A model generated the notes under the pieces. The model was not told where the DNA came from. It was given only the letters and a program-made list of their open reading frames with translations, and ran no database searches. Shown piece after piece: positions 16,575-23,249 of a DNA stretch of 64,000 bases. The stretch lies in assembly GCA_017514045.1 (NCBI GenBank), contig JAFWLS010000020.1, positions 25,248 through 89,247 on the forward strand, read 5' to 3'. Each line of letters opens with the position of its first letter. Within the stretch, counting starts at the first letter, position 1. The position numbers were made by a program, and so were the translations under genes. The stretch comes from Candidatus Saccharimonadota bacterium (lineage in GTDB: Bacteria; Patescibacteriota; Saccharimonadia; Saccharimonadales; Saccharimonadaceae).

Positions 16575-16763
16575 TTAGGGTTTGCTAAAATCTTTGCTAA
16601 TGACTTCGATGTGGTTTTTGAGTGCGCCGAGATCGGCCTCGATTTCTTTGGCTAGATTTGCGGCTTCTTCGTATTTTTGCTTGGCTTCGTCGAGATTGAA
16701 TTCATCGGTGTAGAACCACTGGGTGAGTTCGTTGAGTTTGGTGATTTTATCGTTTATTGACAT
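16575..16763 (-). CDS. xseB: Exodeoxyribonuclease VII small subunit
   Basis: 62 residues, two predicted helices, with the XseB pattern IxxLxELxxWF...FNLDEAxxxYEEAxxLAKEIEADL. It is the regulatory subunit of ExoVII, which degrades single-stranded DNA in both directions. Its start overlaps the end of xseA by 17 bp, so translational coupling is likely. Confidence 0.88.
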   Translation of the reverse strand: MSINDKITKLNELTQWFYTDEFNLDEAKQKYEEAANLAKEIEADLGALKNHIEVISKDFSKP

Positions 16764-17838
16764 TTTCGATCCTTGCGGTAATTAGTTTATCGTGTGTAGT
16801 AATATTTATAATGTTTCCAGGAGAGAGGTTGCCAGAAAGAATGGCGTAGCCTTGTCTTAAGACGGTTTCGGGGTTGAAAGACTCGAGGATTTTTAGCTGA
16901 TTTTGGAGTTGATTTGTCGCATTTTCGAGCCGCGCTTTGATGACGTCATTAACAGAGGTGATGGTGGATAGATTGGTGGTTTTTGTGGTGTCAATAAAAT
17001 CTATAATATGTTTGGCGGCGTGGGCAAGATTATTATAGATGCGGGCTATTTCGTCAGCTTTATCGCGTGTAAGCATCTCAGCAACGTTGGTGGGGGTGCT
17101 AGCGCGGATATCAGCGGCGAGATCAGCTAATGATTCATCGATCTCGTGGCCGATGCCGGTAATGATGGGTATGCGTGAGGCTGCGATTTTGCGAGCCAGA
17201 GCCTCATCGTTAAAAACAGCAAGATCGTCCTTGGAACCACCACCACGAATGATGGCGATGATTTGGACGGTTCCCTCTTCATTGAAATAATCGATAGCAC
17301 GACATAAATCATCAACGACTCCGAGTCCCTGCACGCCGCAATTGGCAACTCGGACATTGAGTCCGCCCCAGCGATTATCCAATATTTTACAAAAGTCGGC
17401 GTACCCTGCGGCTTGTATGGAAGAAATGACGCCAATATTCTGTAGGTCCTCTGGAATAGAACGCTTTTTGGCAGCATCAAAGAGACCTTCTTTGGCAAGT
17501 TTTTCTTTAAGCAGTTCAAAAGCTTTTTTGATACCACCCTCGCCGATTGGCATGATCTTTTGGACAGTAATAGAAAACTTACCAAATTTAGCGAGCTTAG
17601 GTGTGCCTCGGATAATAACTTTCATACCATCCTCTAATGGTACATGTAGTTGGAAGATGGGCATAAAACAACCAATAGTGCTCTCTCCATCTTTGAGGTC
17701 GAAGAAGACCCAGCGGTCTTTACTGATTTTAAAACTAGAAACTTCTCCTTCAATCTCGACGGCTGGAAAGGCGTAGTCTAAGGTCTGATTGACGACTTCT
17801 ATGAATTCGGAAACAGAGAAACGGGGGATAAGATCCAT
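16747..17838 (-). CDS. xseA: Exodeoxyribonuclease VII large subunit (short form)
   Basis: 363 residues from ATG 17838 (MDLIPRFSVSEFIEVVNQ). The frame is open for 60 more codons upstream, but that stretch is antisense to the methyltransferase gene and carries no homology. The N-terminal OB fold (about 1-95) is followed by the catalytic domain with GGSKDDLAVFNDEALARKIA, GIGHEIDESLADLAADIRAS and TPTNVAEM, the known active-site block. The C-terminal coiled coil is shorter than in E. coli (456 aa). The -10 box is 6 nt before the ATG, back to back with that of the divergent methyltransferase gene. Confidence 0.94.
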   Translation of the reverse strand: MDLIPRFSVSEFIEVVNQTLDYAFPAVEIEGEVSSFKISKDRWVFFDLKDGESTIGCFMPIFQLHVPLEDGMKVIIRGTPKLAKFGKFSITVQKIMPIGEGGIKKAFELLKEKLAKEGLFDAAKKRSIPEDLQNIGVISSIQAAGYADFCKILDNRWGGLNVRVANCGVQGLGVVDDLCRAIDYFNEEGTVQIIAIIRGGGSKDDLAVFNDEALARKIAASRIPIITGIGHEIDESLADLAADIRASTPTNVAEMLTRDKADEIARIYNNLAHAAKHIIDFIDTTKTTNLSTITSVNDVIKARLENATNQLQNQLKILESFNPETVLRQGYAILSGNLSPGNIINITTHDKLITARIENVNKR

Positions 17839-17844
17839 GTAATT

Positions 17845-17853
17845 ATAATAGCA
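17845..17853 (-). promoter_or_regulatory. Extended -10 of xseA
   Basis: Minus strand TGC-TATTAT (-10 at 17850-17845), 6 nt, ATG at 17838. Only 34 bp separate the two divergent start codons, and both -10 boxes fit inside. Confidence 0.6.
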
Positions 17854-17857
17854 TATG

Positions 17858-17866
17858 TGGTATAAT
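17858..17866 (+). promoter_or_regulatory. Extended -10 of the TRM11-like methyltransferase gene
   Basis: TGG-TATAAT (-10 at 17861-17866), 6 nt, ATG at 17873. Leaderless arrangement, divergent from xseA. Confidence 0.7.
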
Positions 17867-17872
17867 TTGGTT

Positions 17873-18976
17873 ATGAAATATTTGGCAGTACTAGGGAGAC
17901 TTCCGAAGTTGTCGCTTGCGGAATTAACAAGTCTGTATGGAAATGTTGAGATGCATGGGGCTGATCTAGCGACTTTTGAATGCGCAGTGGCTCCAGATCT
18001 TAAACGGTTGGGCGGCACATTGAAGCTTGCTGAAGAGTTGCCAGAAGGATTTAATTACTTGATTGATGCGCTGGCCGATTTGCCAGAAGGCAAGATTACG
18101 CTCGGAGTTTCAGATTATCGACGTAAGACCTCAGCGCGTAGGGCGCAGGGTGAAGCGCTGAAACTGAAGAAAATTTTACAAAGGCGCGGACGTTCTGTTC
18201 GGGTACTTCAGAACAAAACAGCGGTTTTGTCAACGGCGACGTCGCACCATAATCAGATTGCGGAAAAGAAAAATCATGTTGAAATTATAATGACAGACTT
18301 TGGGAATTTCAACTTGATTGGCGTGCAGAATATTTCCGAATATGCAAAACGCGACCAGGCTCGACCAGCTCGTGATGCTAAGGTTGGCATGCTGCCGCCG
18401 AAATTGGCACAGATCTTGATTAACCTTGCCGGGGCTCTTCCGGAGAAATCACTAGTACTAGATCCGTTTTGTGGTACTGGTGTGGTGTTGCAAGAAGCGC
18501 ATCTGATGGGTTATCGACCTTATGGGACGGATTTGTCAGAACGTATGGTCGACTATACCAAGCGGAACCTTGAATGGATTGGTTGTGAAGATTTCGAAGT
18601 GGAAGTTGGTGACGCGACAGTATTTAAATGGAATAAAGAAATCTCTGCAGTGGTAGCGGAGGCATTTCTCGGTCAGCCAATGAGTCAACCGCCGGCAGAC
18701 ATTAAGCTCAAACAGGAGAAAATGCGTTGCAAAGAGATTATCTTGGGCTTTTTGAAGAACTTAGCTGGGCAGGTCGGCTCCGATACGCCGGTCGTTTTAG
18801 CGATCCCGGCATGGTTAAGAGTTAGTGGGGGCTATTCCAGACTGAATATCCTTGACGAGGTGGAGGATATGGGGTATAATGTGAAAAAGTTTATTAACTT
18901 GGGCCAGAAGGACCTACTTTATTATCGGGAAGGTCAAGTCGTGGCTCGAGAGATAATTATATTAAGGAAGAAATAA
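17873..18976 (+). CDS. TRM11/TrmG10-like SAM-dependent methyltransferase
   Basis: 367 residues from the ATG at 17873; an in-frame ATG at 17855 lies within the promoter. The opening LGRLPKLSLAELTSLYG matches the N-terminus of TRM11/TrmG10-type tRNA guanosine N2-methyltransferases. A central lysine-rich domain (100-165, THUMP-like position) is followed by a Rossmann methyltransferase with motif I LDPFCGTG (Asp197) and YGTDLS. Motif IV, normally (D/N)PPY, reads EAFLG (263-267), so the usual amino-group methylation chemistry is uncertain. It lies one base before bL27, with which it is co-transcribed. Confidence 0.8.
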   Translation: MKYLAVLGRLPKLSLAELTSLYGNVEMHGADLATFECAVAPDLKRLGGTLKLAEELPEGFNYLIDALADLPEGKITLGVSDYRRKTSARRAQGEALKLKKILQRRGRSVRVLQNKTAVLSTATSHHNQIAEKKNHVEIIMTDFGNFNLIGVQNISEYAKRDQARPARDAKVGMLPPKLAQILINLAGALPEKSLVLDPFCGTGVVLQEAHLMGYRPYGTDLSERMVDYTKRNLEWIGCEDFEVEVGDATVFKWNKEISAVVAEAFLGQPMSQPPADIKLKQEKMRCKEIILGFLKNLAGQVGSDTPVVLAIPAWLRVSGGYSRLNILDEVEDMGYNVKKFINLGQKDLLYYREGQVVAREIIILRKK

Positions 18977-18977
18977 A

Positions 18978-19250
18978 ATGTCACATGTCAAAGCGGGTGG
19001 AACCGCTAAGAACGTCCACAACAATGCCGGCCAACGTCTTGGTGTCAAGCGCTTTGGTGGCCAAAAAGTTAAGGCTGGTGAAGTTATCGTTCGCCAAACT
19101 GGCTCTACTAAGTTAGCTGGTGAAGGTACTTATATGTCTCGTAACTTTACGATTCATGCTAAGAAAGATGGTGTTGTTACCTTTGTGAAGACGAAGAAGA
19201 GCCATTTCTCCGGCAAATCTGTTCCGCGTGTTCGCGTCGAGGTAAGATAA
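18978..19250 (+). CDS. rpmA: Large-subunit ribosomal protein bL27
   Basis: 90 residues. The N-terminal SHVKAGGTAKNVHNNAGQRL and the GxxIVRQTGSTKLAGEGTYMSRNFTIHA core are typical of bL27, whose N-terminus reaches the peptidyl transferase centre. It lacks the Firmicutes-type cleavable N-terminal extension. It is not next to bL21 as in most bacteria; instead it follows a tRNA methyltransferase-like gene. Ribosome-binding site AGGAAG; a terminator follows at once. Confidence 0.97.
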   Translation: MSHVKAGGTAKNVHNNAGQRLGVKRFGGQKVKAGEVIVRQTGSTKLAGEGTYMSRNFTIHAKKDGVVTFVKTKKSHFSGKSVPRVRVEVR

Positions 19251-19255
19251 GTTTA

Positions 19256-19280
19256 AAACTTCCCGTGAGGGAAGTTTTTT
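19256..19280 (+). terminator. Intrinsic terminator after rpmA
   Basis: AAACTTCCC, loop GTGA, GGGAAGTTT, then TTT. A 9-bp perfect stem. Confidence 0.92.
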
Positions 19281-19297
19281 GATGTGTTAGGAATACG

Positions 19298-19322
19298 AAA
19301 AAGCCCCGCTTGGGGCGGGGCT
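19298..19322 (-). terminator. Intrinsic terminator of the 19326 gene
   Basis: AGCCCCGC and GCGGGGCT arms with a 5-nt loop. On the minus strand the stem is followed by TTTTT. Confidence 0.88.
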
Positions 19323-19325
19323 AGA

Positions 19326-19961
19326 TTAGTTTAAATTGAACGATTCAGTGATTGATCCTTCCGGTACGAAGATAATATAATATTTCTTTGCTTTGTCTTT
19401 ATCCTCGTACGTTCTTGTGACTTTGCCTTCATATTTTTCGGTCACGACGGGAATCTCTCTGTAGCCGACGAGTCGAGGCTTGCTGTCGTCTGTAATATAT
19501 CTAATAGACGCCTCGTCTGCGGATATGTTCCCCTGTTTGATGTCACCGTTTTTGGTTTGGTAGTAGTAATAGTAGCAGCCTGTGGTACTAATAACAAAGC
19601 TTCCAGATCCAAGGGTGAAATCACCCGCTCCACTTACATTGATGCCACTGTTTAGTGAATAAAGATCCCGACTGAAGAATGTTTCGGTTTTGATTGATTC
19701 TTCTGTCGTGATGTGGGCGAGATATGTGATAAGGACTGCACATGAAAAAACGATTGTAACAAGCAAAGTGATAAATACGATAACGCACAGAACGAGTTTT
19801 AATCCGCGCCTTCGGCCTCTACGGGAACTCAGCGGGTTAAAATAGCTGAAGGCCAGGAATGCGCAGAAAAAAATTAGAATGACTGCTATGATGATGAGTA
19901 GTCCTGGTTCTCCTCCAAGGGCGAGAATAACATTTCTAGAAAGATTTTCGAACCATTTCAT
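19326..19961 (-). CDS. Two-helix membrane protein, unknown function
   Basis: 211 residues from ATG 19961, which has GAGGGAGGT about 12 nt upstream; the frame extends 12 codons further but that part overlaps the ribosome-binding site. Two membrane helices (about 18-40 and 53-80) are separated by a basic loop (SSRRGRRRG). The C-terminal 130 residues are predicted extracytoplasmic and beta-rich, with a run of five tyrosines. I recognise no family. It opens the accessory island and has its own -35/-10 promoter and terminator. Confidence 0.62.
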   Translation of the reverse strand: MKWFENLSRNVILALGGEPGLLIIIAVILIFFCAFLAFSYFNPLSSRRGRRRGLKLVLCVIVFITLLVTIVFSCAVLITYLAHITTEESIKTETFFSRDLYSLNSGINVSGAGDFTLGSGSFVISTTGCYYYYYQTKNGDIKQGNISADEASIRYITDDSKPRLVGYREIPVVTEKYEGKVTRTYEDKDKAKKYYIIFVPEGSITESFNLN

Positions 19962-20027
19962 GTCAGCACAACCTCCCTCTGCAATGATAAAGTGCAATGA
20001 TAGAATTCAATCGTTCAATATACTATT

Positions 20028-20056
20028 ATAATAGCATATTTCTTATGTTTCGTCAA
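20028..20056 (-). promoter_or_regulatory. Promoter of the 19326 gene
   Basis: Minus strand TTGACG (20056-20051), 17 bp, TATTAT (20033-20028) with extended TATGC. Confidence 0.7.
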
Positions 20057-20071
20057 TATATAACAAGAGAA

Positions 20072-20092
20072 ACCCCACCTTGGCGGCGGGGT
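20072..20092 (-). terminator. Weak candidate terminator of the 20122 gene
   Basis: ACCCC-A-CC pairs with GG-C-GGGGT around a short loop, with one mismatch. It has a poor T tail on the minus strand, so it is uncertain. Confidence 0.4.
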
Positions 20093-20101
20093 GATAAATG
20101 G

Positions 20102-20119
20102 TTTTTTTTTGGGGGGGGG
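20102..20119. repeat. Homopolymer tract T9 followed by G9
   Basis: Nine T then nine G on the plus strand, just beyond the stop codon of the 20122 gene. It is non-coding here. It is prone to replication slippage or sequencing error. Confidence 0.85.
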
Positions 20120-20121
20120 TG

Positions 20122-20442
20122 TTATAGGAGCGACCAGATTTGGCTGTTTCTTTGTTCGAAATTCAACCTGGCTTCGCAAATCTTTTGTTTTGCTTCGTCG
20201 GCTATCCTGTCGCATTTTCTCTGAGCTTCTCGTTCGATAATATCCACTTCTTTGGCTTCAATATCTTCTTGCTTTAGCAGATCCTGAGCATATTGTCCCA
20301 TGACAATTGCTTTTTGTTCTCTCTCGGTTTCTTTGATATCCTCTATAATTCTTTCAAATTCCCTGGCGTTCTCTGAAAGCAGGCTATTGATCTGCTTTCT
20401 TTGCTGGCTGGACATGAAGAGCTTCCGTAATAAATGCGCCAT
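20122..20442 (-). CDS. Small soluble coiled-coil protein, unknown function
   Basis: 106 residues, almost wholly helical and charged (Glu/Lys/Gln/Arg), with heptad-like spacing from about 17 to 100. No membrane segment or known domain. A GGAAGGAAC ribosome-binding site precedes the ATG. It lies 94 nt downstream of the 20537 gene and may share its transcript. The pattern of a helical leader, a C-containing E/K-rich helix and an R-N-S/S-N ending is reminiscent of the decayed gene at 21422, perhaps a paralogue. Confidence 0.55.
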   Translation of the reverse strand: MAHLLRKLFMSSQQRKQINSLLSENAREFERIIEDIKETEREQKAIVMGQYAQDLLKQEDIEAKEVDIIEREAQRKCDRIADEAKQKICEARLNFEQRNSQIWSLL

Positions 20443-20536
20443 TAATCGTTCCTTCCTTCCGTGTGTTTTTGTCGTTGCTTAAATATCACGATGAAGACAC
20501 TGAATTCTATTCGAAAAGTGACAGAGTCGATGCTTT

Positions 20537-20824
20537 TTAGGTATCTTTTTCTCCTTCGGCTTTCGAACTATCGTTTGTGACCGTTTCAGGTTCTTCTTTA
20601 ACCAGATCAAAGATAACGCGAATGGCGTTTCCTAGGTCCTCTTCCAGCTTGCTAAGCCTTTTTCCCTCGTTCTTTTCTTGTTTACTATAAGTGGCTGTGA
20701 AATATGCTACCGTGATTAAAAACACAGAAAATGGTACCCAATAGCCAGGATGACCAGTGATAGCTAAACCAAATAGAACGCCAGTAAATAATCCCATGAG
20801 CGTAAGAGTAACCGAACGATACAA
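20537..20824 (-). CDS. Small two-helix membrane protein, unknown function
   Basis: 95 residues if translation begins at TTG 20824. This start is preferred because a GGGAGGGG ribosome-binding site lies just upstream; a GTG at 20839 would include that site in the coding sequence. Two hydrophobic helices (about 7-25 and 28-46) are followed by an acidic/basic cytoplasmic tail with a short coiled coil (KRLSKLEEDLGNAIRVIFDL). No known family. It carries its own promoter. Confidence 0.55.
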   Translation of the reverse strand: MYRSVTLTLMGLFTGVLFGLAITGHPGYWVPFSVFLITVAYFTATYSKQEKNEGKRLSKLEEDLGNAIRVIFDLVKEEPETVTNDSSKAEGEKDT

Positions 20825-20875
20825 TTTTACCCCTCCCACTTTAAACTTCGCTAGCGTGAAACACTAGATTTTTTC

Positions 20876-20903
20876 ATTATACCATAAAATGCTTATTTTT
20901 CAA
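20876..20903 (-). promoter_or_regulatory. Promoter of the 20537 gene
   Basis: Minus strand TTGAAA (20903-20898), 16 bp, TATAAT (20881-20876) with extended TGG. The spacer contains AAGCATTTT, shared with the promoter at 21317-21345. Confidence 0.75.
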
Positions 20904-20908
20904 GAAAG

Positions 20909-20936
20909 GAAAAAATCCCCGTAAGTTTACGGGGAT
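20909..20936 (-). terminator. Intrinsic terminator of the 20960 gene
   Basis: ATCCCCGTAA and TTACGGGGAT arms, followed on the minus strand by TTTTTT. Confidence 0.92.
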
Positions 20937-20959
20937 GAGTGGGTGTTTGAATGGCTAAT

Positions 20960-21283
20960 TTATACTGATAGATGAAATCCGGGTTGTCCGATGAATTTAT
21001 GATCGAACTTCTCAAACTCGGATTTTTTCTTCAGGATTATTTCGCCGATAGCATATTGCCGAGAGGCGTCTTTATCTCCATAGTCATTCAAAATCTGGTT
21101 TGTTGTTCTTACTGCGTACCCCTCGCCATGGATGTCCTCATTCAGGGCCGTTGCAACTCTACAGACTAGGTCGCGACTTTCCGATAAGGCAATAATATGC
21201 GCAGGATCACTATAGTCGGCTTTGTCTTGAGGGCCGGCGTCGATAGAAACAACAGTGTAGTAATGTGTCTTAACGTGCTTCAT
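20960..21283 (-). CDS. Small soluble protein, unknown function
   Basis: 107 residues, no membrane segment and no recognised domain. The sequence is mixed alpha/beta (HYYTVVSIDAGPQDKADY..., IGEIILKKKSEFEKFDHKF). GAAGGGGG precedes ATG at 21283. It has a complete monocistronic unit: promoter at 21317-21345 and terminator at 20909-20936. Part of the accessory island. Confidence 0.58.
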   Translation of the reverse strand: MKHVKTHYYTVVSIDAGPQDKADYSDPAHIIALSESRDLVCRVATALNEDIHGEGYAVRTTNQILNDYGDKDASRQYAIGEIILKKKSEFEKFDHKFIGQPGFHLSV

Positions 21284-21316
21284 ATTATCACCCCCTTCAT
21301 ATGATTTCGTTGTTAT

Positions 21317-21345
21317 ATTATATCACAAAATGCTTATATTTGCAA
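21317..21345 (-). promoter_or_regulatory. Promoter of the 20960 gene
   Basis: Minus strand TTGCAA (21345-21340), 17 bp, TATAAT (21322-21317) with extended TGA. Shares an ATAAGCATTTT spacer with the promoter at 20876-20903. Confidence 0.78.
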
Positions 21346-21349
21346 TAGG

Positions 21350-21375
21350 AAAATGCTCCGCTTGAGGGCGGAGCA
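21350..21375 (-). terminator. Intrinsic terminator of the decayed gene at 21422
   Basis: TGCTCCGC and GCGGAGCA arms (21354-21361 and 21368-21375) with a 6-nt loop, then TTTT on the minus strand. Confidence 0.85.
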
Positions 21376-21421
21376 ATGATGGCGCAGTCTGGCCTTATCC
21401 TTGTTGATATTCTTGCCGGAT

Positions 21422-21725
21422 TCAATTAGATCTCTGTTCGTATTTTTTTCGTTCTTCTTCTTTCTTTTGTCCGCAGATAATCAAAGCCAGGTTGGCCTTG
21501 AGATTACATTCTTGCTTGATTTTTTCAGCTGACGAACTGGTTGTGCTTCCAATTTCTTTGAGTCTGCTACAATAATCGTTAAGTATCTCGGCTAATTTGT
21601 TGGAGTATTATTCGTCAATTTGACTAGTTCGTTTTTTTGAATAGGAAGTTGTTCTTGTTGAGTCTTCGTCTGAGCTCAATTTTTTTCTTAATCCAGCCAA
21701 AAATATTAGAGAGATTTCTAATCAT
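21422..21725 (-). pseudogene. Decayed small coiled-coil gene with two frame disruptions
   Basis: From ATG 21725 (GGGAGGCGG upstream) the reading is MIRNLSNIFGWIKKKIELRR then a stop about 33 codons in. Sense-looking helical sequence continues in a second frame (QLPIQKNELVKLTNN) and then a third (YSNKLAEILNDYCSRLKEIG to KKYEQRSN) ending at 21422. Joining the three gives a lysine-rich coiled-coil protein of about 100 residues. The promoter at 21765-21793 and terminator at 21350-21375 are intact. It explains most of the otherwise gene-free 21284-21840 interval. Confidence 0.55.
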
Positions 21726-21764
21726 GTTCCGCCTCCCTTAATGTACTTACAGAGTAATTTGTGT

Positions 21765-21793
21765 ATTATGACATTTATAATCCGTTCATGCAA
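21765..21793 (-). promoter_or_regulatory. Promoter of the decayed gene
   Basis: Minus strand TTGCAT (21793-21788), 17 bp, CATAAT (21770-21765). Confidence 0.5.
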
Positions 21794-21795
21794 TT

Positions 21796-21824
21796 AAAAT
21801 ACCCTGCCTTTTAAAGCAGGGTAT
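21796..21824 (-). terminator. Intrinsic terminator of the 21841 gene
   Basis: ATACCCTGC (21799-21807) pairs with GCAGGGTAT (21816-21824) across 8 nt. The minus strand then has TTTTAATT. Confidence 0.88.
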
Positions 21825-21840
21825 GGAGGTGGGGGGTGGG

Positions 21841-22311
21841 TCAAGAAATGTTCACCTTAATGATCAGGGTATCATATTGCTCCGAATCGGAATCCGGATA
21901 AATCCGGTAAACGAATTCGTACTCACCCAGCGGAACATCTTCAGGTGGCGAAAGCTCGAATACTATACTTCGCTTTTCGCCTTTTTCAAGTGTGAAAATC
22001 TCGTACTCTTGGGCTCCGTAAAGGAAGGCCCAATCATCGTTAATATCGGCAGTGTCCGGATCTTCTGTTGTGCTGATAATTGAATCTGGCTCAATAGTGT
22101 AGGTAGCTCGATCTTGGTCTTGTGGCCCGAAGATTAGTTCGAGTGGAATTATTGTACTGCCGGGACTCATCATGACGTTAGTCTCCTGACTGATGCCAGG
22201 AGTGTACCAGTTGGTAGTAATTGCCGCTGATTCACCGTTGGATACTATGGGCACGATCGCCATGGCGATGGTCATAAAGATAATGGCCATCTTTTTCAGC
22301 TGATTTTTCAT
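21841..22311 (-). CDS. Secreted beta-sandwich protein, unknown function
   Basis: 156 residues. A typical signal peptide (KNQLKKMAIIFMTIAMAIVP) is probably cut near residue 26-30. The mature part looks like a single all-beta Ig-like domain: SIVFELSPPEDVPLGEYEF resembles the P-x-D-x-x-x-G-x-Y strand turn of CARDB/DUF916-type or methuselah-like extracellular domains. No lipobox and no membrane anchor, so it is probably released or wall-associated. Ribosome-binding site GGAGGAAAG. It has its own promoter, a leader of about 85 nt and a terminator. Confidence 0.65.
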   Translation of the reverse strand: MKNQLKKMAIIFMTIAMAIVPIVSNGESAAITTNWYTPGISQETNVMMSPGSTIIPLELIFGPQDQDRATYTIEPDSIISTTEDPDTADINDDWAFLYGAQEYEIFTLEKGEKRSIVFELSPPEDVPLGEYEFVYRIYPDSDSEQYDTLIIKVNIS

Positions 22312-22398
22312 ACTTTCCTCCTGTCGTCTCTTGATTTGTGTACTTGACCCATTTCCGAATTTTATATGTGCAAGGCTCTTGCCTTATATCTGTTATAT

Positions 22399-22427
22399 AT
22401 TATAGCATAAATATTATAAAAAGTCGA
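22399..22427 (-). promoter_or_regulatory. Promoter of the secreted 21841 gene
   Basis: Minus strand TCGACT (22427-22422), 17 bp, TATAAT (22404-22399), extended TATGC. Nearly the same as the promoter at 13768-13796. Confidence 0.75.
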
Positions 22428-22449
22428 TTATATATATTTGGTTATAGAA

Positions 22450-22482
22450 AATACCCCCTAAGTTTTTAGTATAGGGGGTATT
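22450..22482. terminator. Intrinsic terminator after rplY
   Basis: AATACCCCCTA pairs with TAGGGGGTATT (11-bp stem, 11-nt loop), with short T runs on both sides. Confidence 0.85.
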
Positions 22483-22498
22483 TTGAAGCAAATATTGG

Positions 22499-23191
22499 TT
22501 ATTCGGCTGGCGCCTCTTCGGCTGGGGCCTCTTCGGGTTTAGCGCCATTGTCGGATGGGACATCTGCGGCTTCGACTTGGGCTGCTTCTGCGGCGGCTTT
22601 TTCAGCTTCTTCGCGAGCAGCGGCTTCAGCGACAGCATCGTAAACATTGGCGATAACCGTCTCGAGATCGAGTTCTTTATCAGCATACTCGACACCTGCT
22701 GGTAGGACGATATCTTTGACAAAGATCTTGTCTTCGACGGTTGCAAGTTTGGAGGCATCGATGACGAGCTCCTTCGGGAGATCAGCTGGCTTGGCCTTAA
22801 CATCGATTTCTTCCATAACTTGGTCGAGGGTAAGGTGAGCTTTGTTAGCATCGGAAGCCTCAAAGTTTTCGAGAATAATTGGTGTAGTGGCTTCGACAAG
22901 CTTGTTAGCAGATACTGCCTGGAAGGAAACGTTGATTATGCGACGAGAAACTGGGTCGAGTTGGACGCTTTTAACAATGGCCATGGTCTTCTTGTTATCG
23001 ACTGTGAGGTCGATAGGGCTGTGGTAACCAGCAAGTTTCAGGACCTTCTCAGTCTCGTTGTATGGAGATTTGGCGAGAATCTCGGACTTTCCGCCATAAA
23101 TAACAGAGGGGACAAGGCCTTCTTCGCGTAGGGCGAGGGCTTTCTTGCCTGTCTCAGTGCGGACGCTCAAACTTAAATTATAATCGGACAT
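22499..23191 (-). CDS. rplY: Large-subunit ribosomal protein bL25 (CTC form)
   Basis: 230 residues. The N-terminal 5S-rRNA-binding bL25 domain (about 1-90; RTETGKKALALREEGLVPSV) is followed by the TL5/CTC beta domain (about 95-185) and a Glu/Ala-rich acidic tail (185-230). It binds 5S rRNA in the central protuberance. Ribosome-binding site AAGGAGC. It has a -35/-10 promoter and a strong terminator, so it is monocistronic. Confidence 0.95.
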   Translation of the reverse strand: MSDYNLSLSVRTETGKKALALREEGLVPSVIYGGKSEILAKSPYNETEKVLKLAGYHSPIDLTVDNKKTMAIVKSVQLDPVSRRIINVSFQAVSANKLVEATTPIILENFEASDANKAHLTLDQVMEEIDVKAKPADLPKELVIDASKLATVEDKIFVKDIVLPAGVEYADKELDLETVIANVYDAVAEAAAREEAEKAAAEAAQVEAADVPSDNGAKPEEAPAEEAPAE

Positions 23192-23216
23192 TTTTGCTCC
23201 TTAAAATTTGGTAACT

Positions 23217-23245
23217 ATTATAGACTATTATAGAGATAAATGCAA
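23217..23245 (-). promoter_or_regulatory. Promoter of rplY
   Basis: Minus strand TTGCAT (23245-23240), 17 bp, TATAAT (23222-23217). A short leader carries AAGGAGC. Confidence 0.65.
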
Positions 23246-23249
23246 GAGT

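Noticed and set aside
17839..18018. N-terminal extension of XseA upstream of 17838
   Set aside because: Lies antisense to the TRM11-like gene and crosses both promoters; the OB fold starts at MDLIPRF.
20102..20119. Phase-variable switch
   Set aside because: The homopolymers lie outside any supported coding frame or promoter spacer.
21284..21840. Non-coding RNA gene in the gap of the accessory island
   Set aside because: The interval is explained by a decayed coding gene with its promoter and terminator; no conserved RNA fold was recognised.
22414..22899. 161-codon minus-strand ORF overlapping rplY
   Set aside because: Out of frame with bL25, low-complexity, and extends through the terminator; a shadow of the Glu/Ala-rich tail.
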